From Rhizobium sp. (lineage in GTDB: Bacteria; Pseudomonadota; Alphaproteobacteria; Rhizobiales; Rhizobiaceae), in assembly GCA_002796995.1 (NCBI GenBank), contig PEKW01000002.1:753990-817989 (forward strand): 64,000 bases of DNA, given 5' to 3'. The translations under genes and the position numbers were made by a program. Below, piece by piece: positions 8,380 through 16,339 of this stretch. Each line of letters begins with the position of its first letter. Position 1 is the first letter of the stretch. Below the pieces are notes generated by a model. It searched no databases, was not told the origin of the DNA, and saw only the letters and a program-made list of their open reading frames with translations.

Positions 8380-10584
8380 ATGGTCTCGACCTATCTCAGC
8401 TACGACCTCGTCGTGCGTGACATGAAGGCCAGCCTCGATCGCACCGCGTCCGACGCCCAGGTGGCGCGGGAGGCGGCCTATTACGAAGAGAATATCGGCA
8501 AGGTGACCTCGGTCGACGAGTTCCTCGACGACTACCGGCTCTATTCCTACGCGATGAAGGCCTACGGGCTGGAAGACATGACCTATGCCACCGCCTTCAT
8601 GAAGAAGGTGCTGGAAAGCGACCTGACCGTTGAGGACAGCTACGCCAACAAGCTGACCGACGATCGCTACCGCAACTTCGCCACCGCCTTCCAGTTCACC
8701 GCCGCCACCAAGGACGCCCAATCGGACGCGCAGGAGACGGCGGTCTTCGATCTCTATGCTCTGGCCCAGCTGGAGGAGACCGCGGACATCGAGGAGGCGA
8801 CCGATTATTACGAGTCGGTGATCGACAATATCTCCTCGGCCGAGGAACTGGTCGGCACCAACAAGCTGTTCGGCTACATCCTCGACGCCTACGGGATCGA
8901 CCGCACCTATTATACCGACGAGCATTTCATCAAGGTGCTGACCAGCGATCTCGACGACGAGAACAGCTACGTCAACCAGCTGGTCGCCACCGACGAGGCG
9001 TCCGACAACGACTATAATTCCGCCGCCTTCCTGGCGCTCGCGCAGGCCTTCAGCTTCAACACCGACGGCTCGCTGTCGGGCGACAGCGCCCAGACCGATG
9101 CGCAGAAGGAAGCGACCATCTCGGCCTATGTCGCGGCCAACTCGACCTATGCCTCGGAATACACGCTGGAACGCGAGCAGGCCTATTTCGAATCGAAGAT
9201 CGCCACGATCACGACGGTCGACGAGATCACCGAAGACGAACGGCTGTTCGAATATGTCAAGGCGGCCTTCCAGCTGGATTCTGACCTCCTGAAGTCGGAG
9301 TTCTACAACATCGTCACCAGCGACCTCGAAGACGAGAACAACTACGCCGCGATCAACGGCGGCTCGGCCTGGACCAGCGTCGCCGCCATGTTCAATTTCG
9401 GCGAGGACGGCAACGTCAAGGCCGGCATGTCGGCCCAGGGCGAGGACCAGCTGGCAACCACGCAGTCGGCCTATGAGAACCATTACGACGATGCCGACAC
9501 CGAGGACCTGCAGACGCTTCTCGACTACTATTCCGGCGCCATGGCCGACATCACCTCGGTCGACGACCTGCTGGACAACAGCTCGATCCGCGCCGTCCTG
9601 TTCAAGGCCTTCGGCATCGAGGAGGGCGAGTATACCGATGCGCAGCTGAAGAAGGCGCTGACCAGCGATCTCACCGATCCGAAGAGCTATGCCAACAAGA
9701 CGCGCGACGACCGCCTGATCAATCTGGCGAGCGCCTTCAACTTCGATTCCGACGGCGAGTCGGAAGCGCCTTTGCTGGCGCAGAACGAGATCACCATCAC
9801 GACGATGGCCAAGGCCTATATCATCAACCAGGTGCGTTATCTGGAGGATGCCGCGCTCGAAACGGCGCAGGCGGATGCCGAGGCGGAAGCCGAATACTAC
9901 CAGGAGACGATCCTCGGCATCACCAGCGCCTCGGAACTCCTGGCGGACCGCCGCCTGGTCGACGTGGTGCTGATCGCCAAGGGGTTCGACCCGGAGGAGG
10001 TGACGGACGACTTCCTCAAGCAGATCTTCCAGTCCGATCTCTCGGACGAGAAGAGCTTCGTCAATCAGCAGGAGGACGAATCCTGGGCCGAACTGCTCTC
10101 ATCCTTCAATTTCGACGGTGACGGCCTCCTGACCCGCGACGCGGTGGGCACGGTCCAGCAGCGTGGGGCGGTGCTTGAAACGCAGAACCTCTACCTGCAC
10201 CAGGTCCTCGAGGAGGACCAGGGCAACAGCAATGCCGGCGTGCGCCTGGCGCTCTATTTCGAGCGGGTCGCTCCGACCTTGACCGACGCCTACGACCTGC
10301 TCGGCGACGACGCCCTGCTCGAGACCTTCCGGGTCGCCTTCGGCTTCACCGAAGACTTCTCCAACATGGACATCGACATGCAGGCGGCGCTGGTCGAGAA
10401 GAACCTCAATCTCGCCGACATGCAGGATCCGGAGAAGGTCAAGAAGTTCCTGCAGCGCTTCACGGCGATGTACGACACGGAAAACGCCGACTATTCCTCC
10501 TCCGCGCTGTCCATCCTGACGGGCAGCAGCGGCGGCGGCATCAGCGCCGATCTCCTGCTGTCGATCGCCACCCTCAAGAGCTGA
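8380..10584 (+). CDS. Large tandem-repeat DUF1217 protein, paralog 2
   Basis: The 734-residue paralog of the preceding gene shares an almost identical first unit (MVSTYLSYDLVVRD start) and the same C-terminal domain. Units are near residues 33-108, 142-232, 267-346, 381-460 and 504-582, with the C-terminal domain at 600-734. It lacks the long insert of paralog 1. Several units end in an N/S-F-D/N-x-D/N-G loop. The protein is very acidic, without signal peptide or membrane segment. The ATG at 8380 follows GGAAGGA. A gap of 112 bases separates the two genes, enough for separate promoters. Secretion through the flagellar or another signal-less route is possible but not shown. Confidence 0.8.
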   Translation: MVSTYLSYDLVVRDMKASLDRTASDAQVAREAAYYEENIGKVTSVDEFLDDYRLYSYAMKAYGLEDMTYATAFMKKVLESDLTVEDSYANKLTDDRYRNFATAFQFTAATKDAQSDAQETAVFDLYALAQLEETADIEEATDYYESVIDNISSAEELVGTNKLFGYILDAYGIDRTYYTDEHFIKVLTSDLDDENSYVNQLVATDEASDNDYNSAAFLALAQAFSFNTDGSLSGDSAQTDAQKEATISAYVAANSTYASEYTLEREQAYFESKIATITTVDEITEDERLFEYVKAAFQLDSDLLKSEFYNIVTSDLEDENNYAAINGGSAWTSVAAMFNFGEDGNVKAGMSAQGEDQLATTQSAYENHYDDADTEDLQTLLDYYSGAMADITSVDDLLDNSSIRAVLFKAFGIEEGEYTDAQLKKALTSDLTDPKSYANKTRDDRLINLASAFNFDSDGESEAPLLAQNEITITTMAKAYIINQVRYLEDAALETAQADAEAEAEYYQETILGITSASELLADRRLVDVVLIAKGFDPEEVTDDFLKQIFQSDLSDEKSFVNQQEDESWAELLSSFNFDGDGLLTRDAVGTVQQRGAVLETQNLYLHQVLEEDQGNSNAGVRLALYFERVAPTLTDAYDLLGDDALLETFRVAFGFTEDFSNMDIDMQAALVEKNLNLADMQDPEKVKKFLQRFTAMYDTENADYSSSALSILTGSSGGGISADLLLSIATLKS

Positions 10585-10597
10585 CGCGGAATCCCTT

Positions 10598-10618
10598 GGG
10601 CCTCCCTTGTCGAGGCCC
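10598..10618 (+). terminator. Hairpin after DUF1217 paralog 2
   Basis: A 7-bp stem (GGGCCTC / GAGGCCC) with a 7-base loop follows the stop codon by 13 bases; the T-run behind it is short (TTGCTTT). Confidence 0.5.
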
Positions 10619-10630
10619 TTGCTTTCGGTT

Positions 10631-10658
10631 ATCGATATATCCATTGAGATATATCGAT
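10631..10658. promoter_or_regulatory. Mop box: ModE-type operator before modA
   Basis: A perfect 10-bp inverted repeat, ATCGATATAT and ATATATCGAT with an 8-base spacer, ends 16 bases before the modA start codon. The TATAT/ATATA core and spacing match the Mop boxes bound by molybdate-loaded ModE, which represses modABC when molybdate is plentiful. The regulator gene itself lies at 13290-13685. Confidence 0.85.
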
Positions 10659-10674
10659 TCCGTGGGAGATTTTC

Positions 10675-11478
10675 ATGCTTGTTTCGTTTCGCTCGCTGCG
10701 TGGCCTGGCAAAGGCCGCGATCGTTGCCGCAGCAATTCTCGCGCAGCCGGCAGGATCGGTCTTCGCCGACGACGGCGTGACGGTCTTTGCCGCCGCCAGC
10801 CTGAAGGACGTGCTGGGCGAGATCTCCACGGCCTGGAAGGCCGAGACCGGCAAGGAGACGACGCTGTCGTTCGCCGGCAGTTCGGCGCTTGCCAAGCAGA
10901 TCGAGGAGGGCGCGCCGGCCGACCTGTTCATTTCCGCCGATCTGAAATGGATGGATCACATTGCCAAGGCCGACCTGATCCGCACCGACAGCCGCGTCAA
11001 TCTGCTCGGCAACCGCATCGTGCTCGTCGCGCCGAAGGATGCGGCGACCACGGCGACGATCGCCGACGGTTTCCCGCTCGCGGATCTGCTGGCCGGCGGG
11101 CATCTCGCCATGGCCAATACCGATTCCGTACCGGCCGGCACCTATGGCAAGGCGGCGCTGCAGACGCTCGGCGTCTGGGACAGCGTGAAGGACCATGTGG
11201 CGCAGGCGGAGAACGTGCGCGCCGCGCTGCTGCTCGTCTCGCGGGGCGAAGCGCCACTCGGCATCGTCTACGAGACCGACGCCAGGGCGGATGTCGGCGT
11301 CAAGGTCGTGGACCGCTTCCCCGAATCGAGCCATCCTGCCATCGTCTATCCCGCTGCCGTGCTGAAGGAGGCGAAGAATGCCGATGACGCCGCCGCCTTC
11401 CTCGCTTATCTGCAGGGAGCCAAGGCGCATGCCATCTTCACCGCCGCCGGCTTCACCGTGCTTGCCAAGACCAACTAG
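10675..11478 (+). CDS. modA: Molybdate ABC transporter, periplasmic binding protein
   Basis: ModA captures molybdate (and tungstate) in the periplasm for the ModBC permease. The 267-residue precursor has a Sec signal peptide (basic start, AAIVAAAILAQPAGSVFA) with cleavage probable near residue 32. Family segments visible are VTVFAAASLKDVL, FAGSSALAKQI and GAPADLFISAD. The ATG at 10675 follows GGGAG. It is the first gene of modABC, and lies directly behind the Mop box. Confidence 0.95.
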   Translation: MLVSFRSLRGLAKAAIVAAAILAQPAGSVFADDGVTVFAAASLKDVLGEISTAWKAETGKETTLSFAGSSALAKQIEEGAPADLFISADLKWMDHIAKADLIRTDSRVNLLGNRIVLVAPKDAATTATIADGFPLADLLAGGHLAMANTDSVPAGTYGKAALQTLGVWDSVKDHVAQAENVRAALLLVSRGEAPLGIVYETDARADVGVKVVDRFPESSHPAIVYPAAVLKEAKNADDAAAFLAYLQGAKAHAIFTAAGFTVLAKTN

Positions 11479-11490
11479 GATCGACCGGGC

Positions 11491-12183
11491 GTGGCGCTGA
11501 CCGCGGAAGAACTGACAGCCATGCTTCTCAGCCTGAAGGTCGCGGCAACCGCCGTGGCCTTCTCGCTGCCTTTCGGGATCGCCATGGCCTGGGCTCTGTC
11601 GCGCCGCGACTTCTGGGGCAAGACCCTGCTCAACGGCCTCGTGCACCTGCCACTGATCATGCCGCCGGTGGTGACCGGTTATCTCCTGCTGCTGACCTTT
11701 GGCCGCCGCGGCGCCGTCGGCGCCTTCCTCGACCAATGGTTCGGCCTGGTCTTTTCCTTCCGCTGGACCGGTGCGGCGCTGGCCGCCGCAGTCATGGGTT
11801 TTCCCCTTCTGGTGCGCTCGATCCGCCTGTCGCTCGACGCGGTCGACCGAAGGCTGGAAACGGCGGCCTCCACCCTCGGCGCAAATCCGGCCTGGGTCTT
11901 CGCCACTGTCACCCTGCCGCTGATCCTGCCGGGCATCGTCGCCGGTTCGGTCCTGGCCTTCGCCAAGGCCATGGGCGAGTTCGGCGCGACGATCACCTTC
12001 GTCTCCAATATCCCTGGCGAAACACAGACGCTGGCTTCCGCCATCTACACCTATACCCAGGTGCCGGGCGGCGATCTCGCGGCCATGCGGCTGACGCTAA
12101 TCTCGATCGTCATTTCGCTGGCCGCCGTCATCGCCTCCGAGGTGCTGTCGCGCCGCATGGCCGCAAGGATGGGTGCGGCATGA
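11491..12183 (+). CDS. modB: Molybdate ABC transporter, permease
   Basis: ModB forms the membrane channel for molybdate. It is 230 residues with about five or six hydrophobic segments, and shows the permease EAA loop (ETAASTLGANPAWVFATVTLPL) that docks the ATPase, plus AMGEFGATITF. The start used is GTG at 11491, 12 bases after modA; an ATG at 11521 is a shorter alternative. Its stop overlaps the modC start (ATGA), so the two are translationally coupled. Confidence 0.93.
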   Translation: MALTAEELTAMLLSLKVAATAVAFSLPFGIAMAWALSRRDFWGKTLLNGLVHLPLIMPPVVTGYLLLLTFGRRGAVGAFLDQWFGLVFSFRWTGAALAAAVMGFPLLVRSIRLSLDAVDRRLETAASTLGANPAWVFATVTLPLILPGIVAGSVLAFAKAMGEFGATITFVSNIPGETQTLASAIYTYTQVPGGDLAAMRLTLISIVISLAAVIASEVLSRRMAARMGAA

Positions 12184-13265
12184 CGCTCACGATCGATGTC
12201 ATGCACAGGCAGGGTGCCTTCGACCTCACGGTCGATCTTGCCATCGGCGGTGGCCTGACGGCGCTGTTCGGGCCTTCCGGCTCCGGCAAAACCACGCTGG
12301 TCAATCTGGTGGCGGGGCTCATCCGCCCGGACAGCGGCAGTATCGCCTTCGACGGCGAGGCCTGGGTGGACGGCCCGGGCCGGCGCTTCCTGCCGCCGCA
12401 TCGGCGGCGCATCGGTTACGTCTTCCAGGAGGCGCGGCTCTTCCCGCACATGACGGTGCGCGGCAATCTGCGTTACGGCGCCCGATTTGCCCCGCGCGGC
12501 GAACCGGGCGAGACACTGGACAGGGTCGTCGAACTGCTGCGCATCGGCCACCTGCTCGACCGACGCCCGGCGCTTCTCTCCGGCGGCGAGAAGCAGCGCG
12601 TCGCCCTTGGGCGTGCCCTCATGGCCAAGCCGCGCCTGCTCCTGATGGACGAACCGCTGTCCGCCCTCGACAACGACCTCAAGGCGGCGATCCTGCCGGA
12701 CATCGAGCGCATGCGCGACGAGGCAGCCATCCCGATCCTCTATGTCAGCCATTCCATCGAGGAGGTCACGCGGCTGGCGACGCGGGTGGTGGTCATGGCC
12801 GCCGGCAAGTCGGTCGCCATCGGCCGGCCCGACGAGGTGCTGAACGTGGTGCCGACGTCCGCGGGCGCCATGAAGGCAGGCAGCTTCCTGCATGCGGTGG
12901 TCACCGGACACAGTTCGGACGAAGGCCTCACCTTCGCCGGATCCCGGGCCGGCCCACTCTTCCTGCGCGCCACCGACATTCCGGTCGGCACTCATATCCG
13001 GGCCTTCGTTCCGACCAGCGAGGTCGTGCTCGCGACGTCTCTGCCGGACGGCATTTCGACGCTCAACCGGCTGAAGGGCAGGGTGGAGGAAATCGGCGAC
13101 GCCGGCAGCGTCATCATGGTGTCGATCGACTGCAATGGTGACCGGGTGCTGGCCGAGATCACCCGGCGCTCTGCCGCCAATCTCGGCCTGGTGCAGGACA
13201 TGCCGATCAATCTTCTGTTCAAGACGGTTTCGATCGCCGCCGAGGGTATTTATCGCACGGCCTGA
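12180..13265 (+). CDS. modC: Molybdate ABC transporter, ATPase
   Basis: ModC powers molybdate import. The 361-residue protein has Walker A GPSGSGKT (31-38), Q-loop VFQEARLF, the signature LSGGEKQR (about 133-140) and Walker B LLLMDEPLSALD (about 153-164), followed by a C-terminal TOBE/Mop-type domain (about 290-358) that senses oxyanion. The ATG at 12180 overlaps the modB stop. It ends 24 bases short of the convergent modE stop. Confidence 0.95.
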   Translation: MTLTIDVMHRQGAFDLTVDLAIGGGLTALFGPSGSGKTTLVNLVAGLIRPDSGSIAFDGEAWVDGPGRRFLPPHRRRIGYVFQEARLFPHMTVRGNLRYGARFAPRGEPGETLDRVVELLRIGHLLDRRPALLSGGEKQRVALGRALMAKPRLLLMDEPLSALDNDLKAAILPDIERMRDEAAIPILYVSHSIEEVTRLATRVVVMAAGKSVAIGRPDEVLNVVPTSAGAMKAGSFLHAVVTGHSSDEGLTFAGSRAGPLFLRATDIPVGTHIRAFVPTSEVVLATSLPDGISTLNRLKGRVEEIGDAGSVIMVSIDCNGDRVLAEITRRSAANLGLVQDMPINLLFKTVSIAAEGIYRTA

Positions 13266-13289
13266 AACGGCTCGTCCGAGGTCCGGAAC

Positions 13290-13685
13290 TCAGTCCTCGT
13301 CAGCGGCTTTTGCCGTTGCCCTCTGTGCGACGAAGCCGGCGTCCGCCATCGATTCCAGCCAGCGGATGTCTTCGGAGAGAAGCCGCCGGGCCTCCGCTTC
13401 CATCTGCCGGCAGCGGCTGAGCAAGGCCTCGCCAAACGGCGTCAATCCCGCACCGCCGCCACTCTTTCCACCGTGCCGGGTGAAGATCGACGGTTCCCTA
13501 AACATCCGGTTGATCTCGTCTGCCAGCAGCCAGGCACGGCGATAGGACATGCCCATTGTGGCACCGGCGGCCCGGATCGAGCCGTGTTCGGCAATGCCCG
13601 ACAGAAGGCGGACCTTGCCGGGGCCAAGTCGGACGCCGTTGGCGAGGTCGATGCGCAACGTCAGCCGTGCCGCCTTGTCGCTCAT
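13290..13685 (-). CDS. modE: Short ModE-type regulator (DNA-binding domain only)
   Basis: This is the likely molybdate-responsive repressor for the Mop box before modA. The 131-residue protein matches the ModE N-terminal winged helix (LLSGIAEHGSIRAAGATMGMSYRRAW, then FTRHGGKSGGGAGLTPFGEALL). Full-length ModE carries two C-terminal molybdate-binding TOBE domains; they are absent here, so molybdate sensing must be indirect or by another protein. Its ATG overlaps the stop of the upstream FAD-linked dehydrogenase (ATGA), placing it at the end of a sua5-dehydrogenase-modE transcript that converges on modC. Confidence 0.85.
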   Translation of the reverse strand: MSDKAARLTLRIDLANGVRLGPGKVRLLSGIAEHGSIRAAGATMGMSYRRAWLLADEINRMFREPSIFTRHGGKSGGGAGLTPFGEALLSRCRQMEAEARRLLSEDIRWLESMADAGFVAQRATAKAADED

Positions 13686-15133
13686 CGGGTGGAGACCATC
13701 TTGCCGGGGTTCATGATGCCGGCCGGGTCGAAGACCTGCTTGATTCGGTTCATCAACTCGGTCTCGATCGCCGGGCGGCTGGCGATCAGTTCGTCGCGCT
13801 TCAGCTGGCCGACGCCGTGCTCGGCGGAAATCGAGCCGCCATGGGCGTGCACGACCGCATGCACCACGGCGTTGACCTCGCGCCAGCGGGCGATGAAGGC
13901 CGCCTTGTCGGCGCCCACCGGCTGGCTGATATTATAGTGGATATTGCCGTCGCCGAGATGGCCGAAGGCGCAGATTCGGGCATCGGGGATGAGAGCCATC
14001 ACCGCCGCATCGGCCTCGGCGAGGAAGCGCGGCACGCGCGACACCGGCACCGACACGTCATGCTTGATCGACCCGCCCTCGGGCTTCTGCGCCTCCGACA
14101 TGCTTTCGCGCAGGTGCCAGAAGGCCTTCTGCTGGGCGAGCGAAGAGGCGATCGCCGCATCCTCGATCAGCCCTGCCTCTAGGGCCTCCTCCAGCAGCGT
14201 GTCGATCATCCTCTCCGCGGTCGCCGCCGAATCCGAAGTGGAGATGTCGATCAGCGCATACCAGGGATGGGGCGAAGACAGCGGATCGCGCACGCCCGGA
14301 ATGTGGCGCGTGGTGAAGTCGATGCCGATGCGCGGCATCAGCTCGAAGCCGGTGAGCGCCGTGCCACACAGCAGCGAGGCGCGCTCGAACAGCGCCAGCG
14401 CGTCCTGCGGCGAGCTGACGGCGGCAAAGGCCACCTGCCGGCCGCGCGGCTGGGGATGAAGCTTCAGCACCGCGCCGGTAATGATGCCGAGCGTGCCTTC
14501 CGCGCCGATGAACAGGTCGCGTAGATCGTAGCCGGAATTGTCTTTCTTGAGGCGCCGCAGGCCGTCCCAGATCTCGCCGGTCGGCAGCACCACTTCCAGG
14601 CCGAGGCAGAGCTGGCGGGCATTGCCATAGGCGAGCACGGCCGTGCCGCCGGCATTGGTCGACAGGTTGCCACCGATCCGGCACGAACCTTCCGAACCGA
14701 GCGACAGCGGGAAGAGCCGTCCGTTCTCCTCGGCCGCCTTCTGGATATCGGCAAGGATCGTGCCGCCATCGGCGACGATGACGTCGGCCACCGTGTCGAT
14801 CTCGCGGATACGGTTCATGCGTTCGAGCGAGAGGACGACGTCCGAGCCGCCCTCGCGCGGCACATGGCCACCGACATGGCCGGTGCGGCCGCCGGCCGGC
14901 ACGATCGGCGTGCCGGTCTCGCTGGCGAGCTTCAGGATGGCGGAAACCTCCTGCGTCGAGCCGGGCTTGAGCACCAGCGGCGAGGTGCCGTGATAGAGGC
15001 CTCGGCTCTCGACCAAATAGGGTGCGATGTCGGTGGCCGCCATCAGCGCATTCGCTTCACCGACGATCGCAACGAAGGCTCTCAACGTATCGGGCAGGTT
15101 GTCGCTCACGGTCACCTCGAAACTCCTATGCAT
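13682..15133 (-). CDS. FAD-binding 2-hydroxyacid dehydrogenase (GlcD/D-2-hydroxyglutarate dehydrogenase family)
   Basis: It oxidises a 2-hydroxy acid such as D-lactate, glycolate or D-2-hydroxyglutarate with FAD. The 483-residue protein has a PCMH-type FAD domain (IVPAGGRTGHVGGHVP, GNLSTNAGGTAVLAYGNARQL, FIGAEGTLGIIT) and a FAD-oxidase C-terminal domain with the metal-binding HLGDGNIHYN and EHGVGQLKRDEL motifs. Substrate cannot be fixed from sequence. The ATG at 15133 overlaps the sua5 stop by eight bases, and the stop overlaps the modE start. A GTG seven codons downstream (VSDNLPDTL) is an alternative start. Confidence 0.87.
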   Translation of the reverse strand: MHRSFEVTVSDNLPDTLRAFVAIVGEANALMAATDIAPYLVESRGLYHGTSPLVLKPGSTQEVSAILKLASETGTPIVPAGGRTGHVGGHVPREGGSDVVLSLERMNRIREIDTVADVIVADGGTILADIQKAAEENGRLFPLSLGSEGSCRIGGNLSTNAGGTAVLAYGNARQLCLGLEVVLPTGEIWDGLRRLKKDNSGYDLRDLFIGAEGTLGIITGAVLKLHPQPRGRQVAFAAVSSPQDALALFERASLLCGTALTGFELMPRIGIDFTTRHIPGVRDPLSSPHPWYALIDISTSDSAATAERMIDTLLEEALEAGLIEDAAIASSLAQQKAFWHLRESMSEAQKPEGGSIKHDVSVPVSRVPRFLAEADAAVMALIPDARICAFGHLGDGNIHYNISQPVGADKAAFIARWREVNAVVHAVVHAHGGSISAEHGVGQLKRDELIASRPAIETELMNRIKQVFDPAGIMNPGKMVSTR

Positions 15134-16106
15134 TCCTCGGGGCGGCGGCCCGCTTCAGCCGGTCGTTGATCGCCTCGCCAAGTCCATGGTCCGGGATCGG
15201 CGTCACCGCAATGCCGGCGGCGCCGGTCTGATCGGCTTTCTTCAGCAAACCGAAGAGGTTGGCCGCAGCCTCGCCCAGATCGCCCGCCGGGCTGAGCTCG
15301 AATACGGCGGCTGCCTCCGCCATGCCGTCGACCGACCGGTCGCCGAAGCGGATCAGCGTCTCGCCCGGCATCACGCTCGTGGCGCCGAGCCGCACGGGAG
15401 CGTTCGGCGCGTAATGCGAGGCGAGCATGCCCGGCGCCTCGATCGCTGCCGTGCCGGCCGCCTTGGTCCGCTCGACGGTAAGCCCGGTGGCCTCCTCGAT
15501 CGCCTCGGCCGGCACGCCGCCCGGGCGCAACAGCCGGATGCAGCCATCCTCGACCTTGAGAATGGTCGATTCGACGCCGACCGGGCAGGGGCCGCCGTCG
15601 ATGATGAGATCGATGCGGGCGCCGAGGTCGGCCTCGACGTGCTGCGCTGTCGTCGGGCTGATCCGGCCGGAAGAGTTGGCGCTCGGCGCCGCGAGCGGAC
15701 GCTCGAAGGCGCGGATCAGTTCGCCGGCAAAGCCCTTCGGTACGCGAATGCCGACCGTATCGAGGCCGGCGGTCGCCAGCGGGTGGATGGCGCTTTCGGG
15801 CCTGAGCGCCAGGACCAGCGTCAGCGGCCCGGGCCAGAAACGCTCGGCAAGGCGGCGCGAGATCGGGTCGAAGATCGCATAGCGCTCGGCCATGTCCAGG
15901 TCGGCCATGTGGCAGATCAGCGGATTGAAGCGCGGCCGGCCCTTGGTCTCGTAGATGCTGGTAATGGCCGCCGGATCGGTCGCATCAGCGGCAAGCCCGT
16001 AGACCGTCTCGGTCGGGATCGCCACGGGGCGCGCCTTCGACAGGACGCCGATCGCGGCATCGACGGCCTCGCGTCTTTCGCCATCGATCGAAATGATCCG
16101 CGCCAT
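15126..16106 (-). CDS. sua5: L-threonylcarbamoyladenylate synthase (Sua5/YwlC/YrdC family)
   Basis: It makes threonylcarbamoyl-AMP from threonine, bicarbonate and ATP, the first step of t6A modification at A37 of ANN-reading tRNAs. The 326-residue protein has the YrdC domain (IPTETVYGLAADATDP, KGRPRFNPLICH, FWPGPLTLVL, SANSSGRISPTTA) and the additional C-terminal Sua5 domain, linked by the conserved APGMLASHYAPNAPV segment. Start ATG 16106 (MARIISIDG) follows an AGGAAGG-like site; the longer frame to 16142 adds unrelated residues. It is first in the sua5-dehydrogenase-modE run. Confidence 0.93.
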   Translation of the reverse strand: MARIISIDGERREAVDAAIGVLSKARPVAIPTETVYGLAADATDPAAITSIYETKGRPRFNPLICHMADLDMAERYAIFDPISRRLAERFWPGPLTLVLALRPESAIHPLATAGLDTVGIRVPKGFAGELIRAFERPLAAPSANSSGRISPTTAQHVEADLGARIDLIIDGGPCPVGVESTILKVEDGCIRLLRPGGVPAEAIEEATGLTVERTKAAGTAAIEAPGMLASHYAPNAPVRLGATSVMPGETLIRFGDRSVDGMAEAAAVFELSPAGDLGEAAANLFGLLKKADQTGAAGIAVTPIPDHGLGEAINDRLKRAAAPRNA

Positions 16107-16339
16107 GGGTGAAAGCCTTCCTGCTCTTTGTTTTCCGTCCATAGCGCGACAGCACCGGGTCGATCAAATCCTCATTTGACGGAGGTTCCGCGTTTTAGTT
16201 TCGGCTTAAGGAAACCCCTTGAATCTACTGATCTTGGCATCGCTAAAACTTTATCCATCGGCGTAACTGAAAGAAAGAAATCTTGCGCCTATAGTCCCGC
16301 CACATCGAGCCTTTCGCCTTCTCTGTCGGGAAACGAACC

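Noticed and set aside
5649-10584. CRISPR-like or DNA-level direct repeats
   Set aside because: The repeat is seen only at protein level; the DNA units are strongly diverged and vary in spacing.
10099-11736. A 545-codon minus-strand frame over modA and the DUF1217 end
   Set aside because: It covers the Mop box and a well-defined modA gene, and its protein is low-complexity Arg/Gly/Gln-rich.
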